Shown: piece after piece, positions 1 to 9,745 of the stretch
Layout: every line of letters starts with the position of its first letter
How positions within the stretch are numbered: the stretch's first letter is position 1
Assembly (NCBI GenBank): GCA_000149265.1
Contig: CH003028.1
Location: forward strand, 1,031,723-1,095,722
Origin: Ciona savignyi
Taxonomy: Eukaryota; Chordata; Ascidiacea; Phlebobranchia; Cionidae
Direction: 5' to 3'
Length of the DNA: 64,000 nt
Program-made: the position numbers and the translations under genes
Notes under the pieces: generated by a model
Told to the model about the DNA's origin: nothing
Database searches by the model: none
Seen by the model: the letters and a program-made list of their open reading frames with translations, nothing else

Positions 1-151
1 AATTTGGTAGAACCCATTAATCCGCTGGGTTCAGGCAATGTCCGTAAAGTGCCTTGCCCAAGGACACAACCGACTAGCTAGCGACCAGTTTCGTACCTTC
101 AACCTTTCGATTGAAAGGCGACGCCTTTAACCGTTAGACCAACGGGCCGGA
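1..151 (-). repeat. tRNA-derived SINE (family A), cut by window edge
   Basis: The copy reads on the minus strand. Its tRNA-like head (about 85-151) has an A-box-like TTGGTCTAACGG and a B-box region near the sequence ggttgaaggtacgaaac. The shared body (gaacccattaatccgctggg, then ccttgcccaaggacacaac) is found again at many places in the window. The tail lies outside the left edge. Confidence 0.75.
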
Positions 152-267
152 CAAAAAAACTTAAAAGGAAAATCCACAACGAAGGATTTATCCATGAATA
201 TCATCGGATAACTCTATTAACTCATTATGCAAATATCTATTAGATTAATGTTTATTTAAGTGATTTA

Positions 268-571
268 GGATATGAGGGAATAGAATAGGCCTATTCATGT
301 TTTATTTCTGTGAATGGGAAAAACAAGGGGGTTAGTTAACACACGGGCAATCGTCAGATCACCTTGCGCCTACAGTCGGGTTACCGAAGCTATTGCAGTA
401 TGTTGTATATGATACACACGTTTCTTTAGTTTAGTCGAACCCGTTATGCGGCTGCGTTCCGGCAATGTCCATTAAGTGCCTTACCTAAGGACACAACTGA
501 CTAGCTATAGACCAGTTTTGAATCTGCAACCTTTCGTGGAAAAGGCGTTGCACTAAATCACCAGAATAACC
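268..571 (-). repeat. tRNA-derived SINE (family A), near full length
   Basis: This carries the whole family-A order on the minus strand: a tail with tattcatg...gtgaatgggaaaa, a middle with acacgggcaatcgtcagatc, the body with gaacccgttatgcgg, and a degenerate tRNA-like head near 520-571. It differs from the other copies by scattered substitutions. Confidence 0.75.
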
Positions 572-1999
572 AGTTAGACTTGATTTGATCCCTTAATTTT
601 TCGATTGATGGTTCTTTTCGGTTGATTTACTACTACTCTGCCAGAAGTTGTGCAGTTATTATGTCCAATAAACAACATCAATATATAAACTCCACAGCTG
701 ATTATTAACCTTCGTCTTAATTCCTGCTTTCTTTGCAGGCTTATGATGTCATAAAGCAACATCTTGAGCTCACAGACGCAGACAAAGACCGTGAACTGTG
801 GGTGCTCAAGCATCAGACTGGGAAGGTTAAACCAGTTGATCTGGTCATATAACCTTTCCATGTTTTTGTTTTATATTATTTTTATGCGGTGGCGTAGTGG
901 AGGCTTAAAGGTTTCATTTTGCAGATTCAAGCGTAACCTTTTAAATGCGTGCAGCAATAGACAGAGCATTAAATCTTTTCGGGTTTTTGTTTTACCTAGG
1001 TTTTCTATGTTATTCTATTTTTAATCAATTCTTTCATTTTATCCGGCTCATTTTTGCAGTTTTATCCATAAGGACACTGTAAATTAACGCTAGATCACTG
1101 GGTTGTTAAACTTCCTCTAAATTAACCCCTAAATACGGCAATTTCAAGATGTCTGTCTGATTGACTAGGGTGAAATTTTGGGGTTTGTTTTTAACGGTAA
1201 ATTTAGGGGTATTACAGCAAAAACCCTCGCTTTAATACTCTGTCTTTTGTTTCACAGCAACAAGGTTACGTTTCAATATTTTACCACCCGTTAGTTTCAT
1301 GAATCATTGTGTACATATTGTAATTCTATGCAGGCACGATACAATACTATCGATTAAGGTTAAAACTGTATACTAAACACAATCCACACGGATAAGTGCC
1401 TTTCATTCAATTCCGAATTGTGTGTTTTATTGTGAAAATCTGCTTTTTAAGGGGACTTGCTCCGTCCATTTTTCGTCATTGAAAATATATATTTTTCTTT
1501 CTTGGTTTGATGATTCACAAACACTAGGTTTTTAACTGGACCCCTATGAGTGAAGCATCTACGAAATTGCCATACCTTTCTCTTCGAAGCTAATTTTTTA
1601 AAAGTTTTCTTTGAACAAACATTCTATCAAGATGTAGAAATCCCCCCCACACCTTGATCTGTACATTACAAATCACTTCCAGTTTCACAATTCTCGTGTT
1701 GATTTCCATCCATTATTATTATCGTTCATTCCGTCACAATGCTCATTACGTCATCCGGGATGACATCATACTGCCACGTAGCTCTATACCGCACCAAGTG
1801 TTGAAGATTGTTTTGCGGAGCTCTCCACAGCGCCATCTACCGATGTTTATAAACGTCCCCATTACAGCTCTTGTTTTATATATCAATGCCGCTTTTATGT
1901 TGATATTCGTTTGCAACAAGCACTTTCTTACTGTACATGTGTTGGTTTGATTCGTGGTGAGCTAGAATAGAAGATATCTCCGTTTTTGGGAATACGTAG
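572..1999. other. Intergenic, no gene recognised
   Basis: Only short open frames without family resemblance, splice structure or coding bias are present. I see AT-rich unique sequence and no feature to name. Confidence 0.5.
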
Positions 2000-2128
2000 G
2001 ATAATATACGATAGGATATTCATGTTTATCGTCGTGAATGGGAAAACGCAAGGGGCGTTAACACGCGGGCAATTGTCAGATCACCTAGCACCCACCGTCG
2101 GGTTAGTGGAGATATTGGAGTGTGTCAA
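2000..2128 (-). repeat. SINE family A, tail fragment
   Basis: It has the tail block of family A (ggatattcatgtttatcg, then gtgaatgggaaaac, then gcgggcaattgtcagatcac) and stops before the body and head. Confidence 0.7.
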
Positions 2129-4119
2129 TGCCAGGTGGACGTTACTTTCATTTTTAATCCATTAAAAAGAGTAGAGTTCGATCAAGATTTTTTCCATGTT
2201 TTTTTTTTATAATTTCGCCGCAAAAATAGCATGCTTACAGCTCTATTTTTTACAATTTTGATTTAAAACGTTGACCGTTTGTGGTTATCGTTAGAGCTTC
2301 TCCGTTTGCATTCTATATACGTCATTACGTATACTTGTGGGTGTTCGTAAAGCTCAACTGAGGCAGTTTTATCATCGTTGTTATTCCCTATATTTATGTA
2401 CATGTTGTATTATTCATGTGCGGCATAAATGCAAACTATACAGGCACGTTGGTAGTCAATCTTTATGTTATGTGGCATTCTTGTTGTATATAAACAGAGT
2501 TGAATGGTCGTGTGGCGGCGTGGCCGAATGTTTCACGTGACCGATCCAAGTTCGCTATACCTGGGTGTGCAAACCGAAACGACACACTAAACAAAACCAT
2601 TAATGAATATTAAAATCAACATGTGGGTAATGATATTGGCGTCGGCGATGTTTAAATATGTCTAAGAACAGAGCTTGATCATAACCGGACCTAATGGCAG
2701 ACCTAGCCTTATTTAATTTGGCGGGAACGCGCGTTAAACGGTTGCTATGACGTTTATTGACTTATACCAAAGAAATATGTGTACACAGTGAACCCGCATT
2801 GGATACACAGCCTCTGGGCTTTTGTGCGCAGTTTCGTATTCACATTGTGTGATTTAAAAGGCTAAAGATAAGACTTGTGAACTGAAGTGTCTGTAATAAC
2901 GATAGATTAGACCACTTTATGTTAAAAAATTAAAAAAACGTCCACGTATTTTTAATGAACTATAGTACGAGGGAGATTAATAACTATAGTAAGCGGAGAT
3001 ATATGGAAGAGTACATCATAATTTGATAAGAAGAGATGTTTTTTAGATTGGTTATAGCTTATATGCTCAGGAGTTAAACCATCAGCTTATTTCTTTCTTT
3101 TTTGCGTGTCTTTGGGAAAGTCACTCCGCATACTTTGGTTGGACAAAGTGGATTAAAAGATTAACCAAAAACAATACTAACACATTTAACATTGAGTATA
3201 ATACCACAGGTTTGGTGATCTGACTGGTGGTGACTAGATATTAACCGGTGTTATAACGCCTTAACACTTTTACCCCTTTTCGTGTTGCTGAATATTAATA
3301 CAACCAGGATTTATGTTAGAAGAGTAAATTGGGACACATATTTTATCGGATACAAATACCAATTTTAAAGCTGTACTTAAACATTGTCCTATTTTAAACC
3401 GAGGTGAATAATGGTGGTTGCAATTCCCCGATATATTTTACAAAAAAATGTCTATTTTAACGTGAAATCGTCACTTTCGACATAAACTATAAGTCGTAAA
3501 AAACTCTTGCTTTGGTTGTTTATATCGTGTTGAGTGAAGTGTAAACAAGATTTTATAAGAAATGTATTTTCTTTGGCAAAAGTGCTGTTTTTAAGATGTT
3601 GTCGTTGCGTTAATGAACTATGATTGCGATTAAGGGGTAGTATTGTCAAAACACAGTCGCAACACCTGTGTATGTTGGTAATTTGGGTTAAAAACAGGGA
3701 AAAGATAGTTATAACAAGCAGGACGCCCCACAACAAGTTTAGTGTTTATCTGAAAAATCTTAAAAAATTGTCTAACTTTAAAAAGCCAACAAACAAATGC
3801 GTTACTTCATGTAAACACCGATCTAATACCGTGCCCTAGCTATTGTATATATGATGCTTAGTACATTGCTAAATAGGGCGCTTTGCTAACCCTACATGCT
3901 GTATTTTCGCTAAACGTGGCTCGACCCTTAAATAAACAGAAGTAAATACATTCTTATAAACCAAATATTTGTGCTACTTGGTTTTTCGCCACCCCGTAAA
4001 CATGGCAAGTTTTTTGAAAACAACATATTGAAGGCGCTTTGAATTATTGATAATCGTACAGAAGACACGATATGGCAGATATGGTATGGTTATCTACATA
4101 TAAAAAAAGTTTATTTGGC
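2129..4119. other. Intergenic, no gene recognised
   Basis: No convincing coding exon is present. A degenerate family-B tRNA-like stretch (gtggccgaatgtttcacgtg) lies at about 2515-2545. The rest is AT-rich and featureless to me. Confidence 0.45.
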
Positions 4120-4205
4120 TCAGGTCAAAAGCCATGACGAGCTCGACTCTAAAACCGTATTGTACAGTTGATATACGTAACGGTCGCGTCAACCATTTGG
4201 CCATA
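4120..4205 (-). repeat. SINE family B, degenerate copy
   Basis: On the minus strand the order is gtatggccaaatggttgacg, then a spacer, then an arm carrying ...gagctcgtcatggc. This matches the better family-B copies at 60795-60895 and 5885-6012. Confidence 0.5.
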
Positions 4206-4630
4206 CTACTATTCGACGTACAAAACGAAGGGTTTATAAACAAGCATTCGTCAGGTTACGTAATGTCCACTGTCGGTCACAATTGGATAATTATATAACC
4301 TTATTTAATAATTATGTACTAGATCAATAATTATGTACACCATTTGAATGTATTTGATCAAATTTTATAATTAATTCCACCATTCAATAGCAGAACGTGT
4401 GTGGGTGTAGACTTGTCACAATTAGCGTGGTGATAATATGTATACCAAGATATGATTTGTAACAAAATCTACGCAAGGGCGCTTTAAATTGTATTAAATG
4501 GCCCTTGAGTAATAGCGTTTGCTTGTCATCTCTCAAATACTTGAAACTTAATCCGCTTGTATTGATACATTGTATCAAGCATACAAAGGTCAACTAATCG
4601 CTTGGCGCATTTAGGGTAATTATAGCTGAA

Positions 4631-7600
4631 ATGGCAGGGTCGGTTGATTCGTCCGATAATGAGGGAAATGGCGAAAAAAATGGTTATTCGTCGGACAGCA
4701 GCTCTTCCAGTTCTTCCAGCAGTAGTTCATCAAACTCGACAGGTAATGATATAAAAAATACACCCAAATATAATCGTTTTTGCAGGTTTGATCTTGTAAA
4801 GACAATTTTGCTTTTAATTCGTTCAATTTTACCGATACCGTTCAAACTATATGGTGTTAAGTTTAATAAAGGCAAACTTAAAATTCTTTTGATCACACGT
4901 ACAATGGTAGATGTTGTGATAAACCACGATTTCGAGTTTTGGAATTCGAGCCCGAAGTATAGTACCGCCCAAACGCTATAAGCCTACTCGGTTACTATCA
5001 ACCCCTGTACGTTTCCAGTGTCACAGAAATCGAAAGCCAGCTCAGTGCGTTCCAATAAAGAAGTAACCGATTCGCATGCGAGCGACACAGAATTAGAGGA
5101 TACTACAACTGCAAAGGAATCATCGACTTCGGAATCCGAAGACGAAAATCCGAAAACTCCCGAAGCAGTTGTTGATAAAAGACCGGTAAGTAAACTGGAT
5201 ATATTTAGTGGAACTACAAAAATTACATTAGATATGGTGGATATAAATGACATTGGACAGACAGAAGTTATACCCATTACTAAAGGTACCTATAGCAAGA
5301 AGTTGTCTGTGGCCGATTGTGTCGTCCTTTCATGTGGACTGACTGTTGGTTACTCTGCTTATGAATTCTGAACGAGTTATGGAATGCGCTTGGATTAACT
5401 ATTGTCAAGTAGCCAGCAAGCCTTTCATGGCCTTTGATCCAAGGTGGCAACGGCCGTTTCCTGCAGTGTATACACGCAAAAAATGTTGCCCAAAATATAA
5501 AAAAAAAACGAAAATGTTGAAATGAAATCCTTTTTTCTAAGTTGGCTAACTTTTAAACGCATGATGAGATTGTTAACCATTACGCCAAAAATGGAATACT
5601 CATGTTGATTTTTTGTCATACCATGATAATTATAAGAGAATATGAATATCATAAGACTATACAGACTTTGCTGAAACCATTAAACTAAATGGTATATGCG
5701 AGTATAGTATCCTAAAAGTTATGCGAGTATAAATATCCCATTGGGTGGCTGTTCGTGTTATCCAGGCGCTAAATTCTTTCGGAAATGTCCTTCTGCCAAA
5801 TTATTTAAAAATTATAGTTATACTAAAAAGTTACCTACACAATACATTGACAAGCCCACGAAAGTCAGATTTTTTTCAAAGACCGCCTTGTGTTTTTACC
5901 AGTTTTAGTTTTGAACCCATAATGGGCTAGTTGATAAGACTGCTTTTGTATGGAAGTCGGTACATACATATCGGTCGACCATTCTGCTACACGACCGTAC
6001 CAAGACCGTCTTAGTTGATTCGCTGCCCCATAATATGACAGCGTTAAATAGGTTATAAGTGTCCAGTATACCATCTTTGCATTTTATATTTAAAAATGAT
6101 ATACGATAAGTCTTTTAACGCATTGATCACCCTTTATCCATCAGGCTAGTGCTACATCACGTGGCAGTGAATCGTCATCGTCTAGCAGTGAATCAGAGGA
6201 AGAAATAGAAATAGCTAAACCTGATGAACCGGAACCGGTTGTCATTAAAAAAGAGGAAAAAAAGTTTTGACGCCCATTTTAACGTCACCCAAACCCATGC
6301 CCTCGGTTGATTCTGTTGCAGTCTCAGAAGAAACAAAATCACTAAAGAAAGTCACGATCACAGGTATGCCTAAATAACTATTCTATGTACATTTCTCTTA
6401 TACCGAAATCTAAGTCATAAAAATGTCGGTCGTCAGGTATACGACAATCCAGTTGTCCATTTACAAGCGGTTGGTAAATTTTAAATTACTCGATTTGTGG
6501 GACGCTAAAGGATCGAGTAATACCGTTAATAACGTAGCTAAATTTATCTCGAAAAAACACATTTTAACTAGCTATTATAGTGGGCTAAATATGATGTAGA
6601 CATCGCTATATAACTTTAACTACCTCGGTTTAAGCAACAAGGTTGAGTACTTGTATCTAACGATGACACGTGTGTTACTGCACCTTAATTATCCTAACGT
6701 ATCCAAACTTATGCCATTCCAACGCCACAGACGATAAACCAACGCGACCGAGAGCGGCCAACCCGAAAAGTGCTCGCTTCAACCGAAAAATGGAGTCAGA
6801 AGAAATGCTTGGCGAGCCGACCGAGAGTGAGCTGCACATCATCAAGCACAGGTGATGCGTCTTGTGCTTTGTCCAGTCGAGCTGTTCTGTCGGTAACTGC
6901 GAACTTAAAGGTGGTGGGTGGGTCGGATTGAAATTGGCCGATAAAAAGTTGGTCGTCTTTATAAACCTAACGGACGTTTCCTGGTGTTATTTTATTGGGC
7001 TGTAAACTAATTTGTCTGGCGTCTTTAATACACTGGAGAGTTCTGGTAACTTGACCAAGGACACAGAGTAATCAGATGAATGTCCTGTTGTTTTTTCACA
7101 CTTTCTGACATAAACATGAGTATACTATCCAACCTGTGATAGAAACACACTAATAGATGCGAATATACATAATACGAACAAAGCACACAAAGGCTGGCAA
7201 ATATTATACAAAGAAAGCATTTCAAGTTTTCATCCACAGAGCTCCCAGATCCGCTCCACCCCGGTCACGTGGGTTCTACGCTCAAAGCTCCAACTTGATA
7301 TATTTACAAAAGGAATGCGACCGGATTGAACGGAGAATGCGGAAAGCAGTTGCCACGAACTTGGTCAAGAAACCAACCATGTAAGTCGACTGCGCGCAAC
7401 GGGCAGTTAGGGATTTTTTGCAGGGGTAAGTTTTGAAACCATGATGGGCTCGTTGCTGAGACCGTTGTGGTATGTACGATTCAGTATATGTGTCGACTGT
7501 CAGTAGTTTTAACCATTCGGCCACATCATCGTATACAGTTGAAGATATTTATTGTTTCACAACACTAAATATAATATTGCGGCCAGCACCCAACGGTGGG

Positions 7601-9114
7601 CATGTATATAAATATACAAAGTGTATAGGCAATCTTAAATTAAGATGGAAGGTTAACAAGTGTTGTCATGTAGTTTCAGCAATTGGGCTCTGTAAACATT
7701 ATTCCATGAAGTTAATGCGATATGTCCTTAAATTTGTCCATCAAGCTCAAAATATTACCTTTGTAATTTTTATTATGATAAAAATAATTAAAAACTTGAC
7801 TGCCGCTTTCCACAATTGTTTCAACGATAAATAAGGACGAATCCTGCGATACAGGTTTTCCTCTATCCGACGATAAACATGAACGAATGCTTCAATATAG
7901 ATTTTATCTTATTTTACGATAATGGCGTTAAATCATTTAACACGTGTTCAAATCGCAAGTTTATCCTGCCCTGTTTTCCGCAGCGAGCCGTACAAACCGT
8001 TCACGTGGAATAGTTTGGCGCCGTACTACAACACCGACACACTGAGGTACATAATACGAATGCCGGTCAACGTACGCAGAGGCTACAACAGCAGAGCGAC
8101 CGCGTCTGGTATGGTGGACCCGGAGGTTTCATGGAAAATGGACCAGTAAGTTTAATTCCTGGACGAGGGGAATCACGTTTCCGTGACGTAATACGGCGCA
8201 AGTGTTCGCTGCAAATAATGCGCACACGCGAATTGGCGGAAAACTTGTCCGAGTTGCTTAACTACGTACATTCGACCATATGTTCATATTTTTGATTGCC
8301 CAATGTTTATAAATTCCAACAACCGACTCTCAAAGAGATGTCAATGTGATTTAAGTTGCGATGTTTTACACCGAGAGATAGGACATTTAGGTTTATCCCC
8401 GTGAAGAGTAAAACGCATGGAGCATTAACACCAGGGCAGGGCGATGTGTATGATTGAGCCATTCCTTTAATTTGGTGGAGCCTACTAATCTGCTGGGTTC
8501 AGGCAATGTCCGTTAAGTGCTTTGCCCAATGACACAGCCGACTAGTTTTGAATCTGCAACCGTTTGGCTGAAAGGCGACGCATTAACTTAATCGGACTAG
8601 AGAAAACTAGTGTTTTTGGAGTAAATTTTACCCACATTTTTATTTTTTTGCAGTTGCCTTACCCCCTACACCCCGTCTCGACCCGAGTTGTTTCGTCATC
8701 ACTATGCTCGTCGTAGGTAAGTGACGTACGTTGGTATATTGCGTCATAACGCGTTTACGTCATGGTTTATGCTTATGGTATATTTTCGCATTTCATCGGG
8801 GTATTACTCGAATTTTATTTAAAACATTTTTATTATCCTCGGTAGACGTCATTATATGTACTATGACGTCATAAGTTTATCGCACCTGTTCTATTACGTC
8901 ACAGGACGAAGTCGGCAATGCCGCGGTTGATAACAACGGATACCACGATGATCACACCTCGTTTCCCGAGAGTTCCTACCGGATACAGCGTGGGCAGCGC
9001 TGGGTAAGCTAGATTGTTACAAAATAATCGTGTGTGATGTCATAATATCGACCGTTGTGCAGGAAAACGTCACCGAGACCACCTCCGTTGAAGAAAGTCC
9101 AGGCATCGCATTAA
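4631..9114 (+). CDS. Nine-exon gene of unknown function, serine-rich N-terminus, basic C-terminus
   Basis: I do not recognise the family. Exons are 4631-4742, 5019-5185, 6145-6363, 6731-6851, 7240-7380, 7984-8145, 8654-8716, 8905-9003 and 9063-9114. All have GT-AG borders and the phases agree, except that exon 3 is one base short. Counting that base, the product is 378 aa. The start ATG has a good context (gctgaaATGG). The N-terminus is an acidic/serine tract (a run of 12 Ser at about residues 23-34), followed by more Ser/Glu-rich sequence. The second half is basic and holds a short helical-looking stretch (YLQKECDRIERRMRKAV) and a proline/arginine-rich end (SPRPPPLKKVQ). There is no signal peptide or membrane segment. 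In the sequence as given, the frame hits TGA at 6268-6270 inside exon 3 after 134 codons. The cause is probably a missing A in a run of seven A at 6257-6263. A nuclear or cytoskeletal role would be a guess. Confidence 0.75.
5885..6012 (-). repeat. SINE family B (class II tRNA-like) in intron 2
   Basis: On the minus strand it has an A-box-like stretch (gtgtagcagaatggtcgacc) and a B-box-like end (atgggttcaaaac). It lies in intron 2 of the unknown gene. Confidence 0.55.
7425..7535 (-). repeat. SINE family B in intron 5
   Basis: Minus strand: gatgtggccgaatggttaaa, a variable spacer, then caacgagcccatcatggttt ending in caaaac. This is the same order as the other family-B copies. Confidence 0.55.
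8375..8603 (-). repeat. SINE family A in intron 6 of the unknown gene
   Basis: It carries the family-A body (ctgctgggttcaggcaatgt, then agtgctttgcccaatgacac) and a tRNA-like head near 8550-8603, on the minus strand. The tail is degenerate. Confidence 0.7.
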
Positions 9115-9137
9115 GTTTATATAACGTCGCATGAGCT

Positions 9138-9335
9138 AGGGCAACGCTAAAGGGAGGGAAAGCGGGAACAAGGGAAGGAGGAAAACTGTTCATTAAAACT
9201 ATGGAAATTAATTTAATCTTTCCCTAAACACCAGAAATAACCCTAACCCCATGTTTAAAACTAATTCTAATGCCCTAATATTCATTTTGGTGATCAGTTT
9301 CCCTCCTTCCCGCTTTGCCTCCTTTTAATTTCCCC
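9138..9335. mobile_element. Short non-autonomous DNA transposon (MITE), 198 bp, in a 3' UTR
   Basis: It is flanked by an exact 8-bp direct repeat, catgagct, at 9130-9137 and 9336-9343. The ends are imperfect inverted repeats: agggcaacgctaaagggagg on the left against ggggaaattaaaaggaggc on the complement of the right end, with gcaaagcgggaa shared inside. An 8-bp duplication is typical of hAT-type insertion. It begins 24 bases after the stop codon of the unknown gene and so forms part of its 3' UTR. Confidence 0.7.
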
Positions 9336-9559
9336 CATGAGCTCACTTCATGTGTGTGTGTGCTTTCTTTTACCTTTCGCTTCTTATATTATAGTTAACC
9401 GAGGTTCCACTTGCATATCAGCTCTGATCACTGTGTTTATGAGAGCGCCAATATATAGGCCGACTGTTTTACATTGAAATTCGGTCGCTGATTCTATAAT
9501 TTCAAATATTAATTTTTAAGGAAATTTTCAGGTAAAGAAATTGGCCGTTTTTTATATCA

Positions 9560-9565
9560 AATAAA
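9560..9565 (+). terminator. Poly(A) signal AATAAA of the unknown gene
   Basis: This AATAAA lies about 450 bases after the stop at 9114 and is the best signal before the opposing gene. Confidence 0.5.
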
Positions 9566-9593
9566 TGCACTTATTTAAAAGGAATTGTGTATT

Positions 9594-9604
9594 TTATTTT
9601 ATTC
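9594..9604 (-). terminator. Poly(A) signals of TTC36 (minus strand)
   Basis: Two overlapping AATAAA on the minus strand (plus-strand tttatt at 9594-9599 and 9599-9604) lie about 145 bases past the TTC36 stop. They face the plus-strand signal at 9560. Confidence 0.5.
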
Positions 9605-9745
9605 ACAGTGCGAAAAATTGATAAAGTACATCACACACACAATGATTAAAATGAAAAAAATCCCACACAAATTAAATATAACACAGGAATTAAAAACATA
9701 TTTTTTAGGCAATGGTGATTAAAAACAAAAATGCTACTTGAAAAG

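Noticed and set aside
5018..5371. Open frame running through the exon 2 region of the unknown gene
   Set aside because: The part after 5185 follows a clean donor (ccg|gtaagt) and has no similarity to the rest. It is intron read-through.
6232..6320. Small extra intron inside exon 3 of the unknown gene (ccg|gttgtc to ttgcag at 6321)
   Set aside because: The frame after joining meets TAA within eight codons, while a one-base correction restores the whole reading frame.
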